In this document: piece by piece, positions 47,585-62,000 of the stretch
Layout of the letters: each line of letters begins with the position of its first letter
Numbering within the stretch: position 1 is the first letter of the stretch
NCBI GenBank assembly: GCA_016800925.1
Contig: JABCPU010000013.1
Span: forward strand, 1 to 64,000
Source of the DNA: Suillus spraguei
Taxonomy: Eukaryota > Basidiomycota > Agaricomycetes > Boletales > Suillaceae
Length of the DNA: 64,000 bases
Reading direction: 5' to 3'
Notes under the pieces: generated by a model
Told to the model about the DNA's origin: nothing
What the model saw: only the letters and a program-made list of their open reading frames with translations
The model's database searches: none
Translations under genes and position numbers: made by a program

Positions 47585-50049
47585 CTAGTGGAGACCAGCC
47601 GCCGCATCATGCGCACCTGCTAATCCCCTTGAATAAAACCCATGTAGCCATGCGCTTGACTTGACCAGCGAAGCTTGCCAATCCATTATAAGCTCAATGA
47701 AGGTGATTTTGGAATATCCAATCGCGAACGCCCTGCAGGTGGGTGCAATCAAGTATGTGATCAAAGCAGAGGATTCAACGCACCAAGCACTGCTCAAGAA
47801 TGATCTAAAACCGAGTCCACCCTCACGGAAGTGGTTTTTCTCATCTTGCCATACTGCCTTCATGCAATATTTTGACGTAATGAGGAATATCCTGACCTAT
47901 TTACCTCCGCATTGAGATTAAGCCATAAAGTAAAAAGTAATACTAACGCTCGAATGAGTCGTTTCCAGTGAATGATCCAAGTGCCTGAGGGAGTGCTTAA
48001 TTAGTGGCAATTTTCGAGAGTGTAATACAACCTACCTCGCCAGGTCATTGAGCTTCATGACCATCACCACACGCCTGGGTAGTCGGCGCAAGACATCGAG
48101 CACAGATACCAATATGTCCTCTGGGGCAACAGTATTGCGATCGAGCTCTGTTTCTTCCGAAACCAGGTCAAGCATGCCTGTGGCTCGTTCCATGTCATCC
48201 CCAAGTCCGTCATCTGCTTCAATTATGCCATCGGGTGACAGGCGGCCTAAGAAAAAAAATTAATAGAGGAAAATCCACCAGCACAGGGACTTACCAGTGA
48301 TTGCTGCTTCGAAAACAGGATACTGTTGATAAAGATATCATGACATGCTTCGCTCCACTAAAAAAAACCCCTTACCAAATCAGACGTGATGTTCCCGACC
48401 AATTCTGCATACTTTCGACGGTCGGCATCCACAGTCGGCGACGAATGAGCAATGAGCGACAACCAGAACCTGCTGTAGTTCACGCGAAGTTCACGTTCGA
48501 GATCAAAGTATAATCCATGGTCTAAGAGTGCGATCTCAAAGTTATAGGGCGACTTGGATGATTTAGAAGCAGGCCGTATCAATAAGTTACCTGTAATATG
48601 TCAGTCAAACTAAACGCATCGAAGGGAGCTTATGTACCAGGGTGAGGATCCTGTAGGAAACCTGAGTCAGACCTGACTCAACTGTTTGTAAAACACCTCA
48701 CCGCATGGAACCACCCGTTCACAAATACCATTCGATCGAAGATTCGCGTAAGTTCTAGTGCGACTTTATTCCTGTCAATGTTGTGCTTTGAAAGGTATGC
48801 AAGGTCATCTACGCGGCCTCCTTGAATATACTCCATAACGAGAACTCGTTTGTTCGCAAAAATGACCTCTGGTATGTATAATGACGTCTTGATATTTTCA
48901 AAATCAGCGATCACATGAGCCGTATTGAGGGCTTCATGGGCAAAATCCATTTCTTTCGGGAGGTTTTCTTGCATGTCGTCACCCAACCAGGTAAATTCGA
49001 ATTCCGGGAACCAGTACTTGACCCAGCCTATAGAAAACTGTGAGTGGTGCTGGGCTCCAGGGACCGATCACGCATACCCAAAGTAGACCGGACCATGTTC
49101 ATGTCGATGTTGAAGAATTCGACCAGGTGAGGATGTTGAATCTTCAACCAAGGTCAACGCCTCCAGCCAACATAACCTTTCAGTACACACCTTCACTGCA
49201 ACCTTTCTGCCCGATGTCTTATCATATGCTGCATGAACCTGAGCCAAACTTGCAACACCAATAGGAACTGGGTCGAAATCGTCAAAAAGCTCGCTTATAG
49301 GCTGTCCCATATCTGATAGGAACAGTGCTGCAACATCCTCGTATGGAGTGGCGTCACACCTGTCTTGAAGCGGGGCCATGGTGCTGGTCCATTCTTTGGG
49401 TAGTACAATTCTTTCCTCGAATGATTAGAATCCGCAAGGTATGTCAAACGTAAAGACGAACGTACAGTGACGCGACATGTTGTCCCAATTTGATATAGAT
49501 GCCTGGTTGAAAATTATCATTTGAGCCGTGATGTCCATTTATTAACTAGCAGTGTATTGAAACAAACCTCCATTAGCCAACAGAGCATGCAGCACCTTCG
49601 TAGCGCTCCGAACATGACATTGTGAGACTGCTTCAAGCCTGTCTTCCTCAGAAGTATAGGTGCGCGTAAGAGTAAGCTTGTAGTCAATTGCTCCGGATAT
49701 TGCAGCCCCTGCATGTCACTATTAAGCGTTTTGAAACATCAATTTGTCATTATAAAACCTTACGCGCAAGTCGCGAACACCGTAAGGTCGCCAATACAGC
49801 ATGTCGGAAGGGCTGGTGATTCTCGTATGCATAGTACCCTGCACCAGTGAACGCTAGAAACGTTGCCGAATACCAAAGCCACGACTTTCCCCGAGGACGT
49901 TGTGGTAGAGCTTGGGGTGCATTGGATGAAGCCAGACGCTTGTATATGTTAGTATTATGATGAACGAATGACTTTTGAGAGCGAAGGAAAGGACGTGAGC
50001 TTTGCCAGCTAGGCGGACCACGGAATTTCATGAAGGTGTGCATGTTCAT
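47585..50049 (-). CDS. ABC1/ADCK1-type (MCP2-like) mitochondrial atypical kinase
   Basis: Exon 1 starts MNMHTFMKFRGPPSWQSSRP, a basic Ser/Arg-rich leader consistent with mitochondrial import, followed by one hydrophobic segment (WLWYSATFLAFTGAGYYAY). ABC1 landmarks follow in order: the KxGQ motif in YIKLGQHVASL, VPIGVASLAQVHAA, the lysine in KVAVK, MEYIQGGRVDDLAY, the catalytic DPHPGNLLIRP and the LLDHGLYFDL metal-binding site. About nine exons splice with small introns. The UbiB/ADCK family supports coenzyme Q or lipid homeostasis; the ADCK1/Mcp2 branch sits at the inner membrane facing the intermembrane space. The C-terminus ends WLHGFYSRGLAGAHD. An earlier ATG at 50082 is in frame but gives a less typical leader. 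Confidence 0.9.
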
Positions 50050-50730
50050 GATGGTCGGGCAGCATACATAATCGGGGCACAAGGCTACATATAAAAAATT
50101 TGCAATTCGGTTCGGGCAAGTAGTACTAGCTTATCGGTTACGTACTGAGAGCGATACGGGTAACGGCGCGCTTAGTCCCGACGATTGGTTTGATCAGAGT
50201 TTCGGTTATACCTTGGTAGCTAGTACTGGTATAGGTAAGAACGGACATAACATCCTATATCTTTCGAATTACAACAGTGCTAGTGAGCACTGAGCATGAT
50301 TGGCTCGGCCTCATTCCTCGGCCAGCCGACATGCTCATCACGACAGGACCTTTGCAGCCCCAGGCTAGGAGTTCAGTCCTTTTCGATGCGGACAACACTC
50401 GGCACGAAAGTCAGATTTGGGTAACTTTCGTCGTGTAGATACTAACAAACAGCAAAAGGGTGTCTTGCGAAAAACAGGGGGCACCGTGGATCGTCTGCAG
50501 TAAATAAATAGACAACTATGACGGGGAGAATGCTCACCTACTTTCGTACTCAAGATGATAGCATTGGACACGGCACTTGGTCAATAAGAGAAGCGATTTC
50601 CACGCATGAAGTGACAGACAGACATCGATATTTATTTTCTACAGAACCCTTTCCCACTAAAGTAGATGTCGGGAAAGTAAACACGGCAGTTAATAATGAA
50701 TAAAATCCTGACATGTCATGTGTGTCCAAA
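50050..50730. other. Intergenic region between the ABC1 kinase and RAD9
   Basis: This is the 5' side of the ABC1 gene and the 3' flank of RAD9. Open frames present are short and overlap on both strands without coding features. Confidence 0.4.
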
Positions 50731-52656
50731 TCAGTCTTCAAACAGAGGTTGAAACGCCTAAGGTAAACAATCGGTTAGCACTTAACCCTCCATAGGATGT
50801 CAAAAACTACCTTCTTTCTCTTTCCAATGTCGCCCTGCGTTGGCCCAAGTTCAGTGCCGATTCCTTCGACAAGTCCGAAGCTTTCAGGATCATCGTCCGC
50901 AGAAAGCATAGCCGAATCTCCATTTTCCACACTGGTAAGATTCTGAGATGCTGCAAACTCAAAGTCAACTTCTTCGCCCTCTCCCTCAAGCATTTCCTCT
51001 AGTTCATCTTGGTTCATGTCCTCAATACCTAAACCAGATGCACGTATCACCTCCTTGTCTGCCTGAGAGAGTTGTGAAAGGGGATAAAATAATGGAGTTC
51101 GATCCCGTGCTTTAGCTCGACCAATTTCAGGGCTCCCGCTTGGCCCATCCGATGATAGCTGAGAGGATTGAGGGTAGAAAAGAGGCTCGGGCTGTACCGT
51201 AACTCCATAGGATGGATCTGGTGGGAGATTCCAAGATGGCGAGGGAAGAGGCGGCATCTGATTTTGCGGAGAGCCTGGCGTATGCTGAGGAATATAAGAT
51301 GGTGGTGGCATTGATCGCACATCACTTTGGGCTCTCGAAGTTGAAGTTGCGTCAGGTGTATGCGCATCTATCCGCTGCACGGCTTTCATTGGTTTCTTGA
51401 TCCTTGGTGTTTCGCTTCGCTGTCTCGAACTGCCTTCGCCATCATCGCTCGGAGAAGGACGTTTGCGTGCGTTGAGTAGAGTAGAGTTTGAGGGTGGAGG
51501 TGCGGCTGCACCACCGTGTTGCGAGGTGGATATGACAAAAAGACACTCTAACTCGTCGCTTTCAACGTCGATGAAGAGAGGGGCCGCAGGATCCGTAAAA
51601 CGTAGGTCTAGGCAGAGACCCATAGATTCTGCGAAAGCAATTGTGGCCTATCAGATGAAAAAAAGTCAGAGACCGCAGGAAGTAGACACTAAGTGTGGGG
51701 ACCCACATTAAACTCTCGCAAGTGGAAAGAGATGGTAGTTGGTATTGCATAGACGTCATAGACATCGAACTCATCCGCACTAATTGTCAGCTCTGTTGAT
51801 AATTGAGCTTTGCCTGCTTTGGGGGACAGATGTGAGTAATCCACTGTCTAGATTAGGTATTCCCACCTCTAGTGTCGATGGAAGACTCAAGGCTCTTAAC
51901 CTCAACCTCCGTTTCTCCAAAAGTCCAAACAAGTTGAGGATCACCTTTTGCTCCTCGAGCGTTCGGAAAATGCTCCGTTATGTCTTTTATTGCACGTGGA
52001 CCTATTGTAAGACGGGATTCAGTTGAAGGGTCTGAGCTACCCGGTGTAAGCGATGATGTAGGGATCAAGAGAGGCAGTCGGTGGGTCTTTACGATGCCTA
52101 CGGAGACTTTAACATGTCTGTGCACGTGGAATGGGTTTCGTGTATACCATGTTTACAGTGCAGTCGAATGATCAATCTGCTCTCTAACGTGTCTTGGTCC
52201 TCATCTGGCTGACTCTGGTCGTATAGATCTGTTGCTTCGACGATTGTGAATTCGCAGCGTTCCATTGTCTTCTCGATAGTTCTATGTTTAATAATGAAAG
52301 AAACGTCTATGTTTCCAAACAGTCTGTCAGGGAACGCAATTAAGCAACAAAGCAGATATACCTTAGCGAGCAACTGTCCTTTCACATCCTGGACACCGTC
52401 TTGTGCCACGCCATCTCTGAATTTATATCTAGAAAAGAACCTGCGCCCGTACTTGAAGCAACAGTATGCAGAGAGTGAGGAATTAGTCGCGCTTAAACAA
52501 AGGTGTTCTGGGTTTGCAGATACGACAACGTCGTCTCCATATCTCGACAGACATGTTAGTGCCCTAATGAACGCTGGAACCGAGTGAGTTCTGTAAAATG
52601 CAATATTAAGGCTGATGCAAACGTTTGAGAGCGGCAACACTGAGTGTCGCCTGCAT
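50731..52656 (-). CDS. RAD9: DNA damage checkpoint clamp subunit RAD9
   Basis: Exon 1 is the short MQATLSVAALK (ATG at 52656), joined by a 49-bp intron to PFIRALTCLSRYGDDVVVSA. Next come LSATNSSLSAYCCFKYGRRFF, KHRTIEKTMERCEFTIVEA, LESRLIIRLHCKHG, then IKDITEHFPNARGAKGDPQLVW, and MGLCLDLRFTDPAAPLFIDVESDELECLFVIST. This is the PCNA-like fold of Rad9/Ddc1. The C-terminal half is a Ser/Pro-rich tail (residues after STSQHGG) with many possible phosphorylation sites, ending KRKKAFQPLFED. Rad9 joins Hus1 and Rad1 in the 9-1-1 clamp that activates ATR signalling at damaged DNA. One splice junction near 52365-52305 is uncertain. Divergent from the ferredoxin reductase gene. Confidence 0.9.
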
Positions 52657-52856
52657 GAATCACGGCTAGCAGCGCTGATGCATATAAGTCAAGAAGTCCC
52701 GACTGCCGATTGCCGGCGTGAGTATTCGAGGCGCTACCGGCTCACTACGCGCCGCGTCGGTCACGGTCAGTGTCGTTCACACTCACGTTCATCATCATTT
52801 TTTCAAGGCTCGCGAGTTGCTCGGGATTTGGTTAGTCCCTCCTGGTCTTTCGAACC
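52657..52856. promoter_or_regulatory. Bidirectional promoter between RAD9 and the ferredoxin reductase gene
   Basis: Only 200 bp separate the two start codons. The interval includes ggcgctaccggctcactacgc-type GC-rich sequence and an MCB-like tACGCGcc at about 52748-52755, a candidate cell-cycle element; this is a single motif match. Confidence 0.4.
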
Positions 52857-54385
52857 ATGCCGCCTCCGGTGAAATTAGCTATAATCGGTGGAGGGCCATC
52901 TGCATTTTATGTAGCCTCGCGCCTGCTCTCTCTCCTTCCACTGAAGGATCCAATGTCTCCACCACTAAGGGTGCATATATACGACCGACTGTGGGCACCT
53001 CATGGCCTCGTCCGCTATGGCGTTGCACCAGATCATCCAGAGGTCAAGGTGAGCTTTGAATTTCTTCATGACTCACTAACCACTGACGAGACTCTTAGAA
53101 TTGCACGAACAAATTCGATGCGACTGCAACTGACCCGCGTTTCCGTTTCTTCGGAAACGTGAATGTCGGAAGCACGCCCATGCATTCTATTCCTCACGCG
53201 CTTCATTTACCCCTGACCTCTATACTCAACAACTACTCCCACTTACTGTTCGCGACGGGATGTACTATGCCCACTCAACACCCTGCAATCCCCCCGTCTG
53301 CTTGCTGCGTATCTGCTCTGTCCCTAGTACATTGGTATACACAACACCCATCCCAGCCGCCACCCCCTGCGCTCGACAAGATATCACACCTCACATTAAT
53401 TGGGCAGGGAAACGTGTCACTGGACATTGCACGCATTCTTTTGACTTCCCCCTCTGTACTTCGTCAATATGATGTACCAGAGCATGTTCTCGAAGTTCTC
53501 TCCCGCTCTACCGTCAAGCATGTCTCTATAGTTGGAAGGCGGGGACCCCTGCAGGCTGCATTCACTACTAAAGAGCTTCGGGAGATGATCAATCTGCCAG
53601 AGGCATCGATGATTCCCATAGAACCCACTTTACTTGCACCCCCATCAGATGTCACATTAACACGCCAGCAACGGCGCACCCTCGAGCTACTCCAGAAGGG
53701 ATCCAAGAATCTACCAGGATCGACGCCCAAATCCTGGTCGCTCCATTTTTACCGCTCTCCCGCTAGTCTCACTCCTCCATCAAGTGCTTCAGCATCAGGC
53801 ATGGCGAATCTTACCCTTGCTCACACCCGTCTTGATCCTACCAATTCTCGTGCAGTGCTTACTGGCGAGACGTCGACTCTTCCTACTTCTCTCGTCGTTA
53901 CCTCCCTCGGATTTCATGCAGATCCAGAGACAACTTTCTTTGATCCTGCTCTGCGTCACCTTCGTTCATCCGCAGGGCGTATTACTTCTTCTGAGGGTTC
54001 AGCCTTGAAAAATGTATATGCTTCCGGATGGGCAGCTAACGGTGCTAAGGGTGTGCTTGCGTCAACTATGATTGATGCATATGCGGCTGCAAGCACCATT
54101 CTCTCTGACATAGTACCGTCATCAGAAGCGGTAACAGCTACCGCACCACCCCCGCCAGAGATGGAGATAGCACCAGATGAACTGCTTAACCCTCGTCCGG
54201 ATCTTGATGCATTACCATCGGAAATTATCTGTGGAATTAAAGACGGCATGATCACTCAATATGATGACTGGAAAGCCATTGACGCTGAAGAAGTTCGCAG
54301 GGGTGAAGCCCTGGGAAAGGAACGGGAGAGAATGGGCTGGGACGAGGCCCTGTCGTTTATTGCTCTCTCCCGCGCACGGCCGTGA
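52857..54385 (+). CDS. ARH1: Ferredoxin/adrenodoxin-NADP+ reductase (ARH1/FDXR)
   Basis: Two exons (intron 53049-53097 approximately) give MPPPVKLAIIGGGPSAFYVA, a GxGxxG FAD-binding start, then PHGLVRYGVAPDHPEVKNC, the signature of the adrenodoxin reductase family. HLTLIGQGNVSLDIARILL follows as the NADPH-binding loop, then VSIVGRRGPLQAAFTTKELRE and YASGWAANGAKGVLASTMIDA. About 480 residues agree with the family length. The enzyme passes electrons from NADPH to ferredoxin for iron-sulphur cluster and haem A synthesis in mitochondria. The start has no targeting leader, and a stop lies eight codons upstream in the same frame, so no longer in-frame start is available without an extra exon. Confidence 0.93.
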
Positions 54386-54547
54386 TCCGATAATCGTGTC
54401 AGCAGTGTGTAGCTCAGCGCTGAGGGTTCAACATTACTAATTTATATTAGCATATCCATCAAACACTTATCTCCACATAGATCACTGTAACTACTTAGAT
54501 CGCTGTTCTTCACTCCCAAGAGTCCTATAACCATCTTAATGCTCCAG

Positions 54548-57500
54548 CTACTCAGCTCTAGTTTTAGTCCGAGGATCACGCCTCTGAAACCTAACATCAT
54601 CATGGTTTTCAGGACTGGGTAACGGACGTCGTCGTGGTAATCCCGAGGCAGCTGCATTCTGAGTATTTTGGTCACCTGAAAACCTTGCAGGTATGCGCCG
54701 ATGAGGGGCCTGCAATTTCAAAAACAAAAATTATGATTATGAAGCCAAAAGGAAAACGACGGGACGCACCTCGGATTCCTGCTTTTGCTTGGAGTAGAAT
54801 GCGAATAGGTCCGCAATTTGCTGTTCAATCGCTTGCTTCTCTTTGTGCAGCCTCCCAACATCTTGTGTCATCACTGTGACTTCACGACCCAACTCAGCCT
54901 TGAAATGTTCAACGTGAGCTGTTCGTCAGAACACCGTCAACGAAAGACCGTGAGGACATGAGATAAACATGCCTTGCACATTAATTGCTGTGGCCTCTTT
55001 CATCGCTTCTACGAATCGCAGTCGTTCCCCTCGGATCTCTTCCGTCAGTTCTAGCATGTGTCAGACAAGTTCTTCTGGGTAAATGAAACTACCTACCACT
55101 CGATAATGCTCGCAGCATTTGCTCCTGGTCTGCTCTTTGGCGATTGATAATTTCCATTACCGAGTCTGTCACTGAGTTATACTGTCATTTAATCATGATG
55201 CCAAAGAATACCTAACAAACAAACCAAGTGCTTTGCGCTGCTCATCTCCATGAGCGAGATGTTCTTGAACGACCTGGATCAACTCATGGACTGTTGATCG
55301 CAAGTCATCTTCATCGTGCGCCTGACTCCGCGCCGCCTCTAGCAGTTGTTGCACCTGGCCACTCAGGTTGGTGCTTGAAAGCTCTTCTGATGTGCTGATA
55401 CCTAGTTGTTTACAAATTTGTTCAACACCAGTTGCAACAGCTTGTATCTGTGTGGTGCCTTTGTTAACGAACGCATCCAGCCACTGATGAAAAGTTGTCA
55501 GTAGCAGTGCACACTCTACGCTCTTGAGCTAACCGAGTTTAGTTCGTTCAGGTAGCGAACACTGTCGGCCTGCTGTTCGAGCTGCACTTTTGTTTGTTCT
55601 TCGTCTGCGTTCAAGTAATCCAGGACGGCTTTCAGCTTGTGAAAGTTCAGCAGATGAAACCGCGTGATTGAGAAAAAACGAACCTTGTCGTCTAACAGTT
55701 CGTGTACTAACTTTTCTGAAGTTTCTTCATTTTCGCGGGGGCTTCCTACAGTGGGGCACAACGGGGTGTTACCAGTCTTATAAAATGAGGCTAGCTCATC
55801 CAGCTTCGCATATACGTCGGAAAGATCTACACTCAGACAGGGTATTGAACCGTCCGTCGGCGGTGTCGGTGTAGCGAAAGAAGGTCCCAGATTCTTCATG
55901 GTGGTGCTCGCGCCTGACATCGACTTCTCTCGCTCTTGGTTGTCATGGATGGCATCGAGTTTTTCGAGGACACGAGGAAAACTTGACTTCAACTGCGTTT
56001 GTATGACATCCAGGATCTTCATAATGGAGTTTCCCTGTAGCCGGACAGTACTGGAGGAACCCTGCAGCTGAAGCTCCTCAACCCTGGCAGCCAAAACTTG
56101 TATCGTAGAGATTATAGCTTCCTTAGCCTCGGTAGAAGACTGACGTGTGGTGTCAACTAACAGGGGCGCCAGCTCACTGGGAAGGTGTTGAATGTCGTAT
56201 TGTAACGCAGCTACTTTTTCGCTGATACCTATCGTTTGATCCAAAGTCATTGCTGCGCCCTCTTTGATTGGGTTTGTAATGGGCGCCACCTGCAGACTCT
56301 TGTCTATTGTAGATGGCGAGGGTGATCGGACCAGTAAGCCTTCCCTGATGGCTTGCGGAGTCTCAGGAAGAGTCGGAGCAGGTGTCAGAGACGTTCCACC
56401 ACGAGCGAAAGCACTCCTTGATCGCGAAGAGTATGTTTCGATCGATGCCGGCGATCTCGGTTGCGGGCTGGGTCCACCACTGCTCAACGGCGAGTCGCTC
56501 GAAAAGCCTTCGTATTTGATCTTATGGATTTCCGCAAATGCCCGGCGAGCACGCATAGGCCGAATGGTCTGAGCACCCTGTAAGTGCGGCATGATAGAGT
56601 CACTATTCGCCGATCCTGGCGCACTCGTTTGATCGATCTGCGCCAACCGTTGTGTGACAACAGAAAGGTTTCCAAGTTTGGCAATGGAGGGACTCTTAGG
56701 ACCAGGACTCCATGACGATATTTGTGACGGAGGTCGTGGAGGCAAGAGAGACATGGGAGAACAATTCTGTGACGAGTCGTGTAAACTGAAACGGGCCGGA
56801 GACTGAGTAGACAGGGGTGATTTGCTGCTCGGTGTCGGAGGAAGAGACCGTTCCGTCGTCAGTGAGGTCTCATATTCAACACCACTAGACGATGTGTATT
56901 CGGAAGAAGTATACTCTGATGCTGAGGGAGGCTGCAAGTAGTCTTGACCTTTACGCTGCAGACTCGTCTGTATCGTTAACGCCTGTGTCCGTGTTGTTCC
57001 CTGCGACTGTATTTGAAGTAATGTATCCCTGTGAAAAATGTTGCATCAATCTGTATCGTTGATCGTGCCATCACCATACCATATGGCACTGACCCATCGT
57101 GCCCGTTCCTGACTCGATGGTGCCGCAAATTTTTCTCTTCGACGGCCCTCGAACAGAAGCTCGAACACCTTCGATTCGGATTGGTCTGTTGGGGTCGGAA
57201 GAAGAGCCTTTTCATCGGGATCCAGTCGGCTCAGAGAGATAGAACGGACATCAGTGCAACCATCTAGTGAAAGGATATGAGTGGAAGGATTGCCGTGAGA
57301 AGTATACCATGTTATGAGTATGTGCAGGGGATGCAAGGTGACATTGCAGGACGTCCAGACGGGCAGGATAGACGATGTAGTGGAGGATGATAACATGGAA
57401 AGATATAACAGCACACCAGGGTGTGCGGTAGAGACTTTATCAGTTGGAAGGACCACAGTGCCTGTATCATGAAGGAAGGGAATGCTCTTGGTGTACATTG

Positions 57501-57966
57501 CAGGGATCTGAGCCATGCTCGGTGCATCAACCACAACTATAGGGATGTCTTCTTCTTGGTCATCTCCGTCCTTTCCTTTCCTTCCCTTCTGGAAGACGGA
57601 CAGGAAATTGCGCAGTGAGGCACTCAAAGACCTTCTCTTTCCCTTGCCAATAGAACCTCGAGACAACGATACGCCATGAAAACGGGCTGCGCTTGGTGGC
57701 CTACGAGCAGTTGACGGCTCCTCCCGTGAAATGGACTCGTATTTGTCGATGAGCTGCTTAGCTGATCGATGTCGCTGAACAGTTGGGCGGTCATGAGAGA
57801 GAGAGAAATAATGTGGTTCTGTGCCGGCGCGGTATGGTTGATCATAATTGAGAACACGGCTGCCTGCGTCCATTCTCCTGGGACCAGCGACAGTGCCACC
57901 GAGGCTACGCCTCATCGGTACTGTGTTTGTAGATTCCATAGAGAAATTGAGAGGGCGCTGACGCAA
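54548..57966 (-). CDS. PH-domain protein with Ser/Pro-rich middle and C-terminal coiled coil
   Basis: The first exon (57966-57046 region) begins MRQRPLNFSMESTNTVPMRR and carries, after a basic tract GKGKRRSLSASLRNFLSVF, a PH-like domain of about 120 residues ending FAAPSSQERARWVSAIWYG. An intron near 57073-57030 links it to DTLLQIQSQGTTRTQALTIQ and the second large exon. That exon is Ser/Pro-rich (SPLSTQSPARFSLHD...) and then long-helical (ISEKVAALQYDIQHLPSELA). Further small exons form a heptad-rich coiled coil and end QRRDPRTKTRAE before TAG at 54550-54548. An alternative start is the Met at 57939. PH domains bind phosphoinositides or proteins, so a membrane-linked scaffold in polarity or septation is possible, but I do not recognise a named orthologue. 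Confidence 0.8.
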
Positions 57967-58150
57967 CGATGCACATACTGCTCAAGTAGCGGTACTGTCG
58001 CGGTCTGATACAGAATGATGATTGCTTAATTTGGTCGGAGGTTCGCGTAGCGTCTAGACTAGAAGTTGGATGAGTGGACCATTGATGTATGTAATTCAAT
58101 TGAGCCATAGGGAAGACAAAGATATCTAATGTAATACAGCAGGTATGGAG

Positions 58151-58928
58151 CTAGTGTCCTGAAGGTTGTGGTTGAATAGTGTCTGGTACTAAGGACGTGA
58201 CACCAACGGGATATGGGAAGCGAGAGGGTATGAATACGAGTCATGCAAGTGAAAATGGTCAGTGAACGAAACAAAATCGGATGATACGACATACGTTGCG
58301 GAAGCTGTGGTCGTGTACCCTCGCTGAACACACGGGAGAGAAGGACACCGACACCCTCGAACACACCCAAGAGGATACCGCATGCAATCGCAGATCCTAG
58401 TGCTGATTTTGGGCCACCTGAGGTCCGATGCATTGCAGTCAGAAATAAATAAAGGAACAAAAACAAGGGAGAACTCACTTCGTGCAGCCAGACATCCACC
58501 CGTCATAAACCCCGAAATAATGGCATTCCAAGCATCTTCTTTTTGCCGCCAACCTTTCACGGCACAGTCAAAAGTGGAGAACATGCCTCCCCAAACGCCG
58601 AAATTACCACCTGTAACTGGAGCACGTGCTTTGATGGTAGATATGGCACCGACCAAACGTTCACCCTGTGGGTGTCCATGTCAGAGACGCTTGTTCCAGT
58701 TGCACGAGGAAGACAACAAGACATGGAAGTAAGAAATAAAACTAACCCTAGGGGAGTTTCGTGCACCCTTGATACCGTGCCATATACCACCACCGACAGC
58801 GCCCATGGCAAATGCACCTCCAAAGTCATTCAATATGACCCATGGACTTTGCAGAATCATCAGCTGGGCTAGCCAAATAATTATTTAATTACATACCATG
58901 GATCTCTAGTGTGGTCAGCATGAGACAT
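58151..58928 (-). CDS. TIM17: Mitochondrial import inner-membrane translocase subunit TIM17
   Basis: Start [20 protein letters not shown] (ATG at 58928), spliced through a small intron inside DPC. The Gly-rich membrane segments follow: [19 protein letters not shown], then [66 protein letters not shown], and [20 protein letters not shown]. The last intron ends near 58197 and the final exon gives [12 protein letters not shown] and stop. About 160 residues agree with fungal Tim17. It is the core of the TIM23 presequence translocase. The conserved DPCP cysteine and the second-segment Cys, which form the Tim17 disulphide, are both present. Confidence 0.95.
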
Positions 58929-60647
58929 GGTGAAGGGTCCAAAGGGAGCAGAGGGGAAGGGAACAAATGAAAGTAGTGAGCTACATAGCTTGACACAAGC
59001 TCGTCAGGATAAATTTCATTCCCACGATATTCGTCACACACTCCCTTCTCCGGATCTTTGTCATCAGGGAAAACTTCGGATTTTGCCAACAATCGAGTTC
59101 CAACTAATGCAAAGAACTTGCTTGCCATCGTTACAATCGCCCGCGAGCAAACGTTTAACCTTGGTCGAACTAAGTTGAGTAGTACTATCACTATCCCTTC
59201 CATTGCAATCGGCACCCGTCACGCAAATGTCACCGTAAGTCACAGTATGTCACATAGGCCGCTTTCAGTTAGTATTCGGCGTGAACAAGCAAGTAAAATA
59301 TCTACTATTTACTGGTGGATATGCCTACCCATATAAGTAAGAGCCTAGGCGGAAAGAGGGGGCTGCGTCCAGAACTCTGGCAATGAAAATGTTTGACGTA
59401 GTTGAATTGGCCCATCGGAAAAGTATTCGCAATTGAGCCACATCCATCGAGGCGGCACGCTGGAGGCACTGGTGGGAAAAGATCTAAGCGACAACTCAGG
59501 CACATATCGGTGAGCATGCTGGAGGAAAAAAATTCGGGACAGGAAGGACAGAGCAGTAGTGGATAGGCAGGCTTGTCGATACTGAGAACACAATTGCTAG
59601 ATTGAAGTGTGACAAAGGGTGCGTTGATGTTAGGCGAAATGGAGAGCAAGATAAATTTGATAATAGTAAGCAGCGTGTTGCATGCTACCCTTCGGAGACA
59701 TATAACGGATAGGAACAAACTCACAGCGCCTTGTACTAGTAGATGATGATCACGCACAAACTGAGAGCGGGACATGGCCGTGGCACAATCAGTGTCCCCA
59801 TAAGAAGCTTGAAAGACAAGATCGCGCACATCCTGAGAGCGGAATATGACCGTGGCACATCAGCGTCGTCCAAGAAGCTCAAAAGATCAGATAGTACACC
59901 AACTAAGAGCGGAACATAGCCATGGCACCGCGAGTGTCACATAATAAAGCTTGTTTGGAACTTACCAGGCCCTGGCCACTTGGTTTCAAAGGTACTTCGA
60001 GCTTGATCTTATCTGCGTTGTCCGATATGACATGAGCTGACGAAGGACTTGTGAAAATTGTCGAAAAATGTACCTTACTTAAATCCAGTCATATGCAGAC
60101 ATCAAAACAGATTGGATTTCCCGGGTTAGTTAGCGATGGAACAGCAAGTATTTGAAGAGAAGAAATGGATGTCGGAAAAGACATGACAAAGTCCGAAAAG
60201 TATCTGTTCACATTTGTAGTCGTAAATCAAACGAAGGCTAAATTTACGATACATCGGATTTGTGTTGGATTAACAGAGGCTAGGTCCGTTTGGTGTGTAC
60301 TTACCTACCCTCTCTCCCTCGGCATATGGTCTGATCAATTTTCCACTTCCGCAGTGAATCCTATGCGACGCTGAAGAAGCCATAGAGTCATCTGAAGGTG
60401 TATGGGGATGTACAGTGCCAGTAGAGATTGTGTTTATGAAATTTCTAAGACTGAATATGTATTGGTGTTGCTTGATGCACTGATGCAGGCAATGACATCA
60501 TAGTACTAGTACTGCGAGTACAAAGTAACCGAGTGATATATCGCTCCAACCGAGGCAGCCACAGCCGACAGAGACAGCTTAGCTAAGTGGGAAATTCGAA
60601 ATGGATTCGAAAATACTTCGGTACGTCAGCATGCATATTCCCACGAC
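58929..60647. other. Intergenic region between TIM17 and HEM2
   Basis: It contains a three-unit tandem repeat at 59760-59960. A minus-strand open frame at 59829-59305 encodes a Cys-containing sequence (LCPSCPEFFSSSMLTDMCLS) that I cannot assign. Nothing else is supported. Confidence 0.4.
59760..59960 (+). repeat. Tandem repeat, about 70-bp period, three units
   Basis: Each unit begins ct(g/a)agagcgg(g/a)a(c/t)at, continues g(g/a)cc(g/a)tggcac, and ends near a(a)gaagctt/caaaagatc. The units have diverged by several bases. Confidence 0.7.

Positions 60648-62000
<1,353 letters not shown>

Noticed and set aside
58889..59215. Minus-strand open frame running into the TIM17 start
   Set aside because: The TIM17 start at 58928 lies in another frame and matches the family; this frame is likely leader sequence.
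59305..59829. Minus-strand open frame of 174 codons with several cysteines
   Set aside because: No recognisable domain, no clear introns or partner exons, and it overlaps a repeat; chance is not excluded.
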